Origin: Acidobacteriota bacterium
GTDB taxonomy: Bacteria > Acidobacteriota > Terriglobia > Acidiferrales > UBA7541
Direction of reading: 5' to 3'
Assembly (NCBI GenBank): GCA_003167215.1
Contig: PMTV01000014.1
Location: 62,001 to 126,000, forward strand
DNA length: 64,000 nucleotides
Shown here: piece by piece, positions 8,314-15,644 of the stretch
Layout: every line of letters begins with the position of its first letter
Numbering within the stretch: the stretch's first letter is position 1
Translations under genes and position numbers: made by a program
The notes under the pieces: model-generated
The model's database searches: none
The model's input: only the letters and a program-made list of their open reading frames with translations
Told to the model about the DNA's origin: nothing

Positions 8314-9714
8314 TTATGAACTTGATTGCGACTGGACGTCATACTGCTTCAACTTGCGATAGAGGGTGGTTTTTCCAATGCCAAGAAGACGTGCCGCGGC
8401 GAACTTGTCGCCGCCAGCTTCGCGGACCGCGCGAAGAATTGCCCGCCGTTCGAGTTCCTCAAGCGGCAACAGCTCATCATTTTGTGGCAAGCGTTCGCCG
8501 CTAGCGTGTTGAAGATTGGATGGAAGATCACCGACGTGCAGAATCGGGCCGGACCCCAGAGCCATGGCTCGTTCGATGGCATTTTCAAGCTCCCGCACAT
8601 TGCCGGGCCAGTCGTAACCCATTAAACGCGCAATGGCATCTTCAGAAATTGTGCGAGTCTTGCCGTGGGCCTCGGAGTATTTTTCAAGGAAGGAATTTAC
8701 CAGAATAGGAATGTCACTCTTCCGTTCGCGCAGAGGCGGCAGCTTGATTTGAACCACATTCAGGCGAAAATAAAGGTCCTGCCGGAAACCACCCTGCCGA
8801 ACCGCCGTCTCCAGATCGCGATTTGTCGCGGCGATGATTCGTACCGAAAGCGGAAGACGCGCGGTCGAGCCTACCGGCCTGATTTCTTTCTCCTGCAATG
8901 CCCGCAGCAGTTTTGCCTGCAGGTCCACGGGAAGATCCCCAATTTCATCGAGAAACAGTGTGCCGTTATCCGCCACTTCCATTAATCCCGGCTTGGTCTG
9001 ATTTGCGCCGGTAAATGCTCCTTTTACATAGCCGAAGAGTTCCGCTTCGATTAATGTCGGCACCAATGCGGAGCAATCCACCGGGACGAACGGCTTGGCC
9101 TTCCGCACCCCTGAAAAATGGATGGAGCGCGCCACCAACTCTTTGCCGGTTCCACTTTCACCCAGAATCAGCACCGGGTATGTATGCTGGCTTACTTTTT
9201 CAATGAGCCGGTACACTCGCTGCATCTTGGGCGAAACGCCTATCAGGCCCGCGAAGCCCGGCCGCGTCCGAAGCTGTTCGCGAAGTATGCGATTTTCCTG
9301 GTCTACTTCGAGCAAGCGGACTACCCGCTCCAGCTTGCTGCGTAATTCTGGGACATGGAAAGGTTTCGTCACATAGTCTGCGGCGCCCATGCGCGTAGCC
9401 TCGACGGCGCTCTCAATCGTTCCGTACTGAGTCAAAACCATTACGGCTGCCTGCGGATAGGTCTCCTTCACTCGCTTGAGCAATTCAATTCCGCCAAGTT
9501 GCGGCACTCGCAAGTCTGTGATGATGATATCCACGGCCGAATGATCAAGAATATCCAGAGCTTGCTCGGTCGTAGAAGCCAATTTTGTGCGCAACCCAGA
9601 CTCGCTCACCACATCCCGGCAAAGATTCCGGGTTGTGTCCTCATCGTCCACGATTAGGACTGTAACCGGCACAGGTCGCTCGGCCGCGAGACTGGCCTCT
9701 GTTCCACTCGCCAT
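8314..9714 (-). CDS. NtrC-family sigma-54-dependent response regulator
   Basis: The 466-residue regulator has a receiver domain (about 18-130; acidic VDDED, phosphoacceptor IITDLRVP, Lys in VTKPF), a sigma-54 AAA+ domain (about 150-385; Walker A GESGTGKE, sigma-54 contact loop GAFTGA, Walker B LFLDEIGDLP) and a Fis-type helix-turn-helix (AARLLGIGKTTLYRKLK). It would activate sigma-54 promoters when phosphorylated, most simply by the hybrid kinase just downstream. ATG 9714 follows a G-rich ribosome site. The frame is open to 9768, but that would place the start inside the predicted -24/-12 promoter at 9757-9772, so the shorter form is preferred. The promoter arrangement implies autoregulation or control by another activator. 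Confidence 0.93.
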   Translation of the reverse strand: MASGTEASLAAERPVPVTVLIVDDEDTTRNLCRDVVSESGLRTKLASTTEQALDILDHSAVDIIITDLRVPQLGGIELLKRVKETYPQAAVMVLTQYGTIESAVEATRMGAADYVTKPFHVPELRSKLERVVRLLEVDQENRILREQLRTRPGFAGLIGVSPKMQRVYRLIEKVSQHTYPVLILGESGTGKELVARSIHFSGVRKAKPFVPVDCSALVPTLIEAELFGYVKGAFTGANQTKPGLMEVADNGTLFLDEIGDLPVDLQAKLLRALQEKEIRPVGSTARLPLSVRIIAATNRDLETAVRQGGFRQDLYFRLNVVQIKLPPLRERKSDIPILVNSFLEKYSEAHGKTRTISEDAIARLMGYDWPGNVRELENAIERAMALGSGPILHVGDLPSNLQHASGERLPQNDELLPLEELERRAILRAVREAGGDKFAAARLLGIGKTTLYRKLKQYDVQSQSSS

Positions 9715-9756
9715 GTGTCTAGCCCCCCTCCCACCTCTTAATGCTGCGTTTGACCA

Positions 9757-9772
9757 TGCAAAATACATACCA
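9757..9772 (-). promoter_or_regulatory. Sigma-54 promoter (proximal copy) of the 8314-9714 activator
   Basis: The minus strand reads TGGTATGTATTTTGCA. This matches the family consensus TGGYAYR-N4-TTGCW in full, with GG and GC ten bases apart. A transcript starting about 12 bases past the GC would begin near 9746 and leave a leader of about 32 bases before ATG 9714. The element lies at the end of the first unit of a 179-bp tandem duplication, and the second unit carries an equivalent element. Confidence 0.7.
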
Positions 9773-9934
9773 TTTAGGAACGATCGAATGTATCGCTCAA
9801 ATCAAAGGTCTTAGACGGCAAAACGAACGAGCTCGGTACGGATTCTAGTACCAATTTGGGAATATTAACAAGTCGTAATAATACGGAATCTTCGTAGCGG
9901 CTGTACACAACTCCAAATGCATGCTGTACCACAT

Positions 9935-9950
9935 TGCAACAAGCATTCCA
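9935..9950 (-). promoter_or_regulatory. Second sigma-54-like promoter, 178 bp further upstream
   Basis: The minus strand reads TGGAATGCTTGTTGCA: TTGCA at -12 is perfect, GG-N10-GC spacing is exact, and the -24 half is TGGAATG instead of TGGCACG. It occupies the same relative position in the distal repeat unit as the proximal element does in the first unit. It may be an active second start, or a relic of the duplication that now works only as a binding site. Confidence 0.5.
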
Positions 9951-10032
9951 TTTAGGAACATATGACCGAATCGCTACAATCAAAGGCCTTAGGTGGCAAA
10001 AGGAACGAGTGCGGCGGGTAATCTAGTAATGA

Positions 10033-10050
10033 CGTGGTACAAGTACCACG
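10033..10050. promoter_or_regulatory. Perfect dyad, candidate activator binding site
   Basis: An 8-bp perfect inverted repeat with a 2-base centre (CGTGGTAC-AA-GTACCACG) lies in the distal repeat unit, 83 bp upstream of the second -24/-12 element. The proximal unit has a looser counterpart, GGTAC (9835-9839) and GTACC (9848-9852). Dyads at this distance are what NtrC-type enhancer-binding proteins use. Which protein binds is not known. Confidence 0.4.
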
Positions 10051-10171
10051 CTAGTAAACGACGGAATCCTCGTAAGCAGTGACACCGATACCAAACACCT
10101 GTTGTGCCACACTGGGAAAGTTTAAGGTCAGACGATTTCTAGAAAGTGTTAATCGACAAATCACTTTAGAT

Positions 10172-12238
10172 CTATTTCCCGGCCAATGCTGATTCGAACC
10201 TTATGGCCGCGGTCTGGCCGAGCAAATCCAAGATATACAAGCCATCGTTAGCGGAGCCGGCGTAAACGAACTCCCCGTTCATCCCGTTTGCGAGCATGGT
10301 GAATTGATCGTCAGCGCTCCAACCATCTAATTCCTTCACGCGCGTCCAACTCACTCCCTCATTTCGAGAAATAAATAGTCCACGATCCCGTACTGAAACT
10401 AACCAGACACCCGGACGAATCAGCAGATCCTCGGGAGCGGCCGCGGGCAATCCATCCTGGAACCTTTCCCAGCTAGCCCCATCGTCCCGGGAAATGTACA
10501 GTCCGTTCCTCGCCGCAGCTAAGAGTGTCTTGTCGGCCGTCCATTCAAGACGGATGGCGCCCCCCGAATCGAGCGGCAAATCGTGCCATTTCCAGGTTCG
10601 ACCCGCATCGTCCGAAAAAATCATCGCGTTAGAAGAAACGATTCGCAATCGTTGCGAGTCGCTCGACACTCGAACTGAATTCACCGGCAAGTTAGCAGAG
10701 CTGAAAAAAAGCGCAGACCACGCCTTGCCATTATCAGTCGTGAAAAATAATCCCTCTTCGGTCGCGGCAAAACATTCCGCCTCGCCGCATGCTAAGTCGT
10801 TAACCACTGCGTCAAATCTCCGGGCGGGAGTTGCACGTCGTTCTGTGCTGCCGGTTACAACTTCGGGCTGTTCTTTAAACGCTCCCAGCCGCGTCCATTT
10901 GTGAGTCTGCGAGTCAAATCGGGCGAGACCGCCGGACGCTAGCGCCGCTAACCAACCTCCGGGCGAAGAAAAAATCCGTGTCACGGCGTTCGCATTCAGC
11001 CCCGCGCCGATTGCCGACCAGGTGCGACCCCCGTCTTCCGACTCGACGGGAGAATCGACTGAATTCGCAAGAACCGCGGCAATGCGCCCAGGTTTATCGG
11101 CATCGATCGCCAGTGAAACGATCCGCCGGTGATGAAATCCTTCGTTCAGCTCCCGGAAATGATCTCCGCCGTCATCGCTTGCCAGAACTCCACGCTGCTC
11201 CGTTCCAATCAGCACGCGGATTTGGTCTTCAGAAAATTCCGGTGTTGAAGATTCCGCCGTGTCGCCGCCGGCGGGCAAAGTCCCGGCACTGACCTCAACC
11301 ACAAGAAGCGAGTTGATTACCCAATCTCCGGGAGAAACGAGCCACCATCGTGCGCCGCTATCGGTCGTCTTCCAGAGCCCTTCCGTAGTCCCGGCAAATA
11401 GCACCGAGGGATGCAACGGGTCCTGGCGAATAACGGGCGTGCGGCGCGACGAAAACGGAATGCCCTCTATCTTCTTCCAATAGGAACCGGAGTCTTCGCT
11501 TCGATAAATTCCCGAGCATGCGCTGGCAAATACTCGCTGCGGATTCGAGGCGTCCACGGCCAAGCTCAGAACATCCGAATCGTCAATCATCCCGGTATGG
11601 ATGGGCGTCCATTTTTTCCCCCCGTCCACTGTTTTCCAAGGCAGATGGAATGTTCCGGCATAAATAATCCCGGGATCCTGCGGGTCAATCGCGAGCGAAT
11701 CAAAATTGCGCAGCTCCGAATCTCCTGCAGGTGTGATCTGCTCCCAATTTCTGCCGAGATCGTTCGAGCGGAAAACGCCATCGAGCGCCCCGGCGATAAG
11801 AACGTTAGAGTCGGACTCCGATTGCACCAGCGCCCGAATTGCGTGACCCGCAAGACCCAATGCCTTCCACGTCCCGCCGTAGTCAAGGCTTACAAAAACT
11901 CCGCCGCCCTCGCCATTGGGTTCCCTGGTCCACAGGGATGCGAAAAGCGTGCGGGAATTGACCGGATCGACGATGATCGCGGTGATCATGCCATTCGCAG
12001 GTCCTATTAGCCCGAGTGACTGCCAATGTTCGCCTGCATCCTGCGAGCTGAAAACGTAGCCGTCCACAGTTCCCAGGTAGAGCACGTTGGGCCGGGACGG
12101 ATCAGCCGCGAGCGACCGTACGTCTCCGCCCAGTGGCCCCAACGATGTCCAGGTCTGTGCAAACGTGTTTCCGCAAAGAGGAAAAAAACTGAAGAAAACG
12201 ACCATTACTACTAGGCATCGATAAATTCGGGGACTCAT
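10172..12238 (-). CDS. Secreted BNR/Asp-box repeat protein (sortilin/YCF48-like beta-propeller)
   Basis: From ATG 12238 the protein has 688 residues and opens with a signal peptide (CLVVMVVFFSFFPLCGNTFAQ). The body contains about twelve Asp-box units of the S-x-D-x-G-x-x-W type, for example SSQDAGEHW, VSLDYGGTW, TVDGGKKW, TTDSGARWW, SEDGGRTW, TTDNGKAW and SRDDGASW, spaced about 45-60 residues. This predicts two or more seven-bladed propeller-like domains outside the cytoplasm. No sialidase active-site set was recognised, so an enzymatic role is not claimed; such proteins usually act in assembly or binding. The frame continues to 12307, but those 23 residues precede the signal peptide. A possible sigma-54 promoter lies at 12303-12318. 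Confidence 0.85.
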   Translation of the reverse strand: MSPRIYRCLVVMVVFFSFFPLCGNTFAQTWTSLGPLGGDVRSLAADPSRPNVLYLGTVDGYVFSSQDAGEHWQSLGLIGPANGMITAIIVDPVNSRTLFASLWTREPNGEGGGVFVSLDYGGTWKALGLAGHAIRALVQSESDSNVLIAGALDGVFRSNDLGRNWEQITPAGDSELRNFDSLAIDPQDPGIIYAGTFHLPWKTVDGGKKWTPIHTGMIDDSDVLSLAVDASNPQRVFASACSGIYRSEDSGSYWKKIEGIPFSSRRTPVIRQDPLHPSVLFAGTTEGLWKTTDSGARWWLVSPGDWVINSLLVVEVSAGTLPAGGDTAESSTPEFSEDQIRVLIGTEQRGVLASDDGGDHFRELNEGFHHRRIVSLAIDADKPGRIAAVLANSVDSPVESEDGGRTWSAIGAGLNANAVTRIFSSPGGWLAALASGGLARFDSQTHKWTRLGAFKEQPEVVTGSTERRATPARRFDAVVNDLACGEAECFAATEEGLFFTTDNGKAWSALFFSSANLPVNSVRVSSDSQRLRIVSSNAMIFSDDAGRTWKWHDLPLDSGGAIRLEWTADKTLLAAARNGLYISRDDGASWERFQDGLPAAAPEDLLIRPGVWLVSVRDRGLFISRNEGVSWTRVKELDGWSADDQFTMLANGMNGEFVYAGSANDGLYILDLLGQTAAIRFESALAGK

Positions 12239-12302
12239 GTCATTTAGATGTCGAGTCTTGTATTCCGGGCACAATTTGCTTCGGGGGATCGAGGATCTGC
12301 GT

Positions 12303-12318
12303 TGCAATTTAGGGACCG
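12303..12318 (-). promoter_or_regulatory. Candidate sigma-54 promoter of the BNR-repeat gene
   Basis: The minus strand reads CGGTCCCTAAATTGCA: the -12 half TTGCA is perfect, GG-N10-GC spacing is exact, and the -24 half is weak apart from GG. It lies 65 bp before ATG 12238 of the secreted BNR gene. If active, it would put a second gene next to the 8314-9714 activator under sigma-54 control. Confidence 0.35.
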
Positions 12319-12444
12319 AACGCGAGATGCGCCCCGCGTTAGGAGTACCCCACGATCGGCTGGCGGCTTCGAGCGCGGAGAAGTGTGATCCTCGGCCCCG
12401 TCTGCAGCCGTCCGGAACGGAGCATTTTCGAGCCGCCTAGATGT

Positions 12445-14532
12445 TCAGAACGTTGCGCCGTCCGGCACCAGGATAATCTCGACGCGGCGTCCTTGCTTTC
12501 CCGCATCGGTGTTCGTTCGAACTTCAACGCGCGAAGTATCCACACTCTTTTTCTCGTTCAGATACTTCTTGGCGCTGTCCGCTCGCTCGGTCGCCAGTTT
12601 CTGAGAACGCCGCTCCTTGGGTTCTGCGTAGCCCACTACTACGATCTTTGCCTTCGCATCGGTCTGTAAGCGCACGGCCACATCATCGAGCGTTCGTTTA
12701 CACACGTTATCCGCGCGGGCGCTGTTCAGCGCGAACGCGCACTCACTGATTTTACTGGCTTCCGGAGGAGGCGCTGGGGCCTGCACCGTCACTGTCGTCG
12801 AGCAATCGCACGCGCTGTGCACACCGTTTTCCGCGCGGCCCGTCACCGTATAAGTTGCGGGGGGCAATCCCGAAGTGTCGAACTGCACGCTGGCCCCGCT
12901 TCCAATGATCTGCCCCGCGTTTGCCTGCCAGGTGTACGTGATGGGCGTTCCAGACGGATCGTTCACTGTTGCCGTGATCGTCGGGCGTTCGCCCGCGATT
13001 ACGGTAGCGGGATTTGCAGAACAACTCATCGTGGGCGCGGCCGCAACCGGTTTAGGCTGTACCGCGACGGAACTCGAACAGCTCGCGCCTTTGCCCGCGC
13101 CGTTATCCACTCGCGCAGTCAGGCTATAGCTCCCTCCAGCGACGCCCGTCGAATCCCATCGGACATACGGCCCCGTGCCGATGATTTTCCCGCCCGAAGC
13201 GGTCCACGAATAATTCAGCGGACGTCCGTTCGCATCGGTGCCGGCAACAGTCGCCGTGACGAAGTCGCTCGAGCCTTCCATCACCGACGTTTTGTCCGCC
13301 GAGCACGTGGCCGTCACGTTGTCCGGCGGCAGCGGCTTTTCGGGCCAGCGCGCGAACGCAAGTTTCACCACAAACCCGTTGCGGTCCTCATGGTTCGTCA
13401 GGTTCAAGTTGTAGCGATAGCCAACGTCCAGCGCCAGATTCTTCAACGCGTAGAGGCGGAAACCCATCACGCTATCTACCGGATCCCGCGCGCCTTGAGT
13501 CGTGTTCTGAATTCCCTTGCCCACATAAATCAGACCGTCATATTCCGTGATGATCTGGAAGCGCTTGTCGGGAAATATCTGCAAACCTATGCCCACGGGC
13601 ATTTGATCCGCAAGTTTCAAGACTCCTGGCGTGGGCACACCGTTAAACTCGACGGTGTAATTTGACTCGCGCGTGAAGCGGTACGCCCAGTTGATCGTCG
13701 CCAGAATGCTGCGATGGAACAGGGTCTTGCTGGCCTCCAGGCCGAGGCCGTAGTTGAACGTTCCCATTTGCACTTGATTCGAAAGCAGAGTCGAAAAGCC
13801 TGTCTGTGTGGGAATATAAAAGTCATTTCGAATCGAAAGGCTGAATGGTTTCCCGCGTTTTTCGGAGAGCAAACCAATCTTGAAACCCAAATCTATCTCA
13901 CCGATGCCGCCGCCATTGTGCGAAGCAAACGGGAAATCCTCCACATAAGCGGGCGCGCAACCGGTGCATGGGAGAAAAGACTGATAAATCGTATTCCGGT
14001 ATTGCAGGCCGTTCGTGGAGTTTAAGCTCAGCAAACTCGGCTGGTCCACATGGATGTGCTCGTCCGCATCGATCGAAAGGAAGGCGGTAAACCAATTCGT
14101 GATTCCCACTCCAAATGACGGAATCACCTGGAGTACCGTGATATCTCCCGGCATCCGCGAGATTTTGTTCACACCGGCGACGATATCGAACCCACCCTTC
14201 GGAAGCGTGTCACCCGTCCCGAGCGTGAACAGCCCCGGCGTTCCATCCAAAGCAGGCATGGGAACCCATTTGCGTTGCTGGGGTACTTCGTCATCGGCGG
14301 AAGCGTTGGACGCAACAGGCAGGGGCGTAGCCGCTGCCGGAGTTGCACCGGCGTCTGGCGCAGCTTTGGCATCCGTCGACGCGGCATCCTTCTTGGAGTT
14401 TGGGTCGCTAGCGGACGATGCCGGTGTGGCGCCGTTCTTGTCCTTCGGCTTATCGTCATCAGCGAAGCTCGCGGTAGAAATCAGTAAAAGTGCCGACAAA
14501 GATAGAATCGCTGCACGCGCTCCCAATTTCAT
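12445..14532 (-). CDS. OmpA-like outer-membrane protein with Ig-like repeats
   Basis: This 695-residue exported protein starts with a signal peptide (ILSLSALLLISTASFA), then an Ala/Pro/Asp-rich linker (25-90). A likely beta-barrel part (about 100-400) has alternating strands such as FGVGITNWFTAFLSID and ends near VVKLAFARWP. Two Ig/PKD-like domains (about 405-590, each with a TATV and a YSWTASGG or YTWQANAG motif) follow, then an OmpA-type C-terminus (about 595-695; VVVGYAEPKERRSQ, RADSAKKYLN, GRRVEIILVP) expected to bind peptidoglycan. The first Gly-His-Thr-Asp signature of OmpA is altered to GYAEP. A strong GAGGAGGGGAG site precedes ATG 14532. The role is probably structural, tying the outer membrane to the wall. 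Confidence 0.85.
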   Translation of the reverse strand: MKLGARAAILSLSALLLISTASFADDDKPKDKNGATPASSASDPNSKKDAASTDAKAAPDAGATPAAATPLPVASNASADDEVPQQRKWVPMPALDGTPGLFTLGTGDTLPKGGFDIVAGVNKISRMPGDITVLQVIPSFGVGITNWFTAFLSIDADEHIHVDQPSLLSLNSTNGLQYRNTIYQSFLPCTGCAPAYVEDFPFASHNGGGIGEIDLGFKIGLLSEKRGKPFSLSIRNDFYIPTQTGFSTLLSNQVQMGTFNYGLGLEASKTLFHRSILATINWAYRFTRESNYTVEFNGVPTPGVLKLADQMPVGIGLQIFPDKRFQIITEYDGLIYVGKGIQNTTQGARDPVDSVMGFRLYALKNLALDVGYRYNLNLTNHEDRNGFVVKLAFARWPEKPLPPDNVTATCSADKTSVMEGSSDFVTATVAGTDANGRPLNYSWTASGGKIIGTGPYVRWDSTGVAGGSYSLTARVDNGAGKGASCSSSVAVQPKPVAAAPTMSCSANPATVIAGERPTITATVNDPSGTPITYTWQANAGQIIGSGASVQFDTSGLPPATYTVTGRAENGVHSACDCSTTVTVQAPAPPPEASKISECAFALNSARADNVCKRTLDDVAVRLQTDAKAKIVVVGYAEPKERRSQKLATERADSAKKYLNEKKSVDTSRVEVRTNTDAGKQGRRVEIILVPDGATF

Positions 14533-14588
14533 CTCCCCTCCTCACATCGGTTGCATCGCCTTCTGATTTAGCGGCGTCGAAGGCAATC

Positions 14589-14768
14589 CTATAATGGCAG
14601 CACAATTCGGGAGCTATACGCACCCGCAGATTTGACGCCGGGACCCAACAAGGCTGGCAGCGAGGCTACCTCAAGCAAATCGCTGAAAGCTGGACGAGTA
14701 TAATTCACGCCTGCCAGTTCCAAAACTATTTTTTGCAACTCCTTCGCCCCGGCCGGGTTCATATTCAT
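14589..14768 (-). CDS. Possible 59-residue small protein or gene remnant
   Basis: In the 347-bp divergent gap between the OmpA-like gene and 14880, one minus-strand frame runs from ATG 14768 to TAG 14589. Its composition looks coding: MNMNPAGAKELQKIVLELAG, then NYTRPAFSDLLEVASLPALL, ending SSRIVLPL. No Shine-Dalgarno motif precedes the ATG and I recognise no family, so it could be the eroded tail of a lost gene. The rest of the gap shows only the ribosome-binding sites of the two flanking genes and no clear promoter. Confidence 0.25.
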   Translation of the reverse strand: MNMNPAGAKELQKIVLELAGVNYTRPAFSDLLEVASLPALLGPGVKSAGAYSSRIVLPL

Positions 14769-14879
14769 GGATGGCCGGGCCTCTCAAGGTGCCCAAACGT
14801 CATCTGAACATAGTAGTCAGAGTACTATCCGCTTTCTCTCCAGCGAAAGCGTTACACCAAATAGGATGGGGAGGAGTTC

Positions 14880-15545
14880 ATGCCACGCGCAACACTGCTT
14901 CTGGTGGTGGTAGTTCTTTTGGGTTTTGCCGGATTGCCGGCTTACACTCATGCGCAAGATTCCGCTTCGCAAAACCCCGGCGTCGCGCCATACGAAGTAC
15001 ATGCCGGAACACGCTTTTTAGTCTCGCTTCACGACAAACTGAGCACGAAAGAAGATAAGGCTGGGAAGCACTTCACCGCCCGAACGTTGGATGAGATTGT
15101 GACCGCGGACGGAACGACTCTGCCGGTGGGCGCGGAAGTTCGCGGGCATATCGACAAAGTGCTCGCTGCGGGCAAGACTGGCCGCGCGAAGCTTTGGCTC
15201 GCTTTTGACGACATACACACTCGCGATGGCTGGGTTCCTCTCGTCGCGGAGTTAATTGATACGCCCGGAATTCATTCCATTCGAGTGCTGTACCAGCACG
15301 AGGGCGAAATCGAAGCCACTGCCAGTAACCACCAAACCGAGGCCGAAGCAGCGGCTGCCGGCGCGCTCGCTGGTGGCGCCGTAGGCATGGCCGCCCACAA
15401 CAATAAGGACGCGGCGATCGGCGCAGCCATCGGCGCCGCTACCGCGTTTATGGTCACCTCCGGCATCGGCCAGGAACTCACTCTCGACGCGAATACAAAG
15501 CTTGAGTTGATACTCGAACGTCCGCTCCGTGTCGGGCGCACCTAA
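14880..15545 (+). CDS. Exported glycine-zipper protein (TrbI-like fold), unknown function
   Basis: The 221-residue protein has a signal peptide (LLLVVVVLLGFAGLPAYTHAQ) and a beta-rich domain (about 40-150: GTRFLVSLHDKLST, DGTTLPVGAEVRGHIDKV, GRAKLWLAFDDI). An alanine/glycine-rich glycine zipper follows (about 155-205: AAAAGALAGGAVGMAA, AIGAAIGAATAFM), then a short closing strand (TKLELILERPLRV). The plan is shared with 20798-21739: a value described as dose or limit by an inner barrel, then a zipper that can insert in or span a membrane. GGAGG sits 5 bases before ATG 14880. Probably periplasmic or outer-membrane associated; function unknown. Confidence 0.75.
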   Translation: MPRATLLLVVVVLLGFAGLPAYTHAQDSASQNPGVAPYEVHAGTRFLVSLHDKLSTKEDKAGKHFTARTLDEIVTADGTTLPVGAEVRGHIDKVLAAGKTGRAKLWLAFDDIHTRDGWVPLVAELIDTPGIHSIRVLYQHEGEIEATASNHQTEAEAAAAGALAGGAVGMAAHNNKDAAIGAAIGAATAFMVTSGIGQELTLDANTKLELILERPLRVGRT

Positions 15546-15644
15546 CGCAGCTTTAAACTAGCGCCGCTGCGCGAGCACGCCGGCCTCGACGGAATGGTGT
15601 GTTCCCTTGGATTTACGAGGAACTGCTGATAGATTCAGTTGTTA

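Larger units (their letters stand above)
9770..10127. repeat. Degenerate tandem duplication (two units of about 179 bp) forming the activator control region
   Basis: The 403 bp between 9769 and 10171 hold no convincing gene. Two units, 9770-9948 and 9949-about 10127, align end to end. Both begin CCATTTAGGAAC and share AATCAAAGGYCTTAG, GGCAAAANGAACGAG, TCTAGTA, ACGGAATCYTCGTA and a terminal TGTRCCACAYTG block. The rest has drifted, so the duplication is old while the shared blocks are kept. With the sigma-54 elements at the activator-facing ends, each unit looks like a promoter plus its upstream activator sites. Confidence 0.75.

Noticed and set aside
9770..10127. Reading the duplicated control region as a CRISPR array or tRNA cluster
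   Set aside because: There are only two long diverged units with no short identical repeats or spacers, and no cloverleaf sequence was found.
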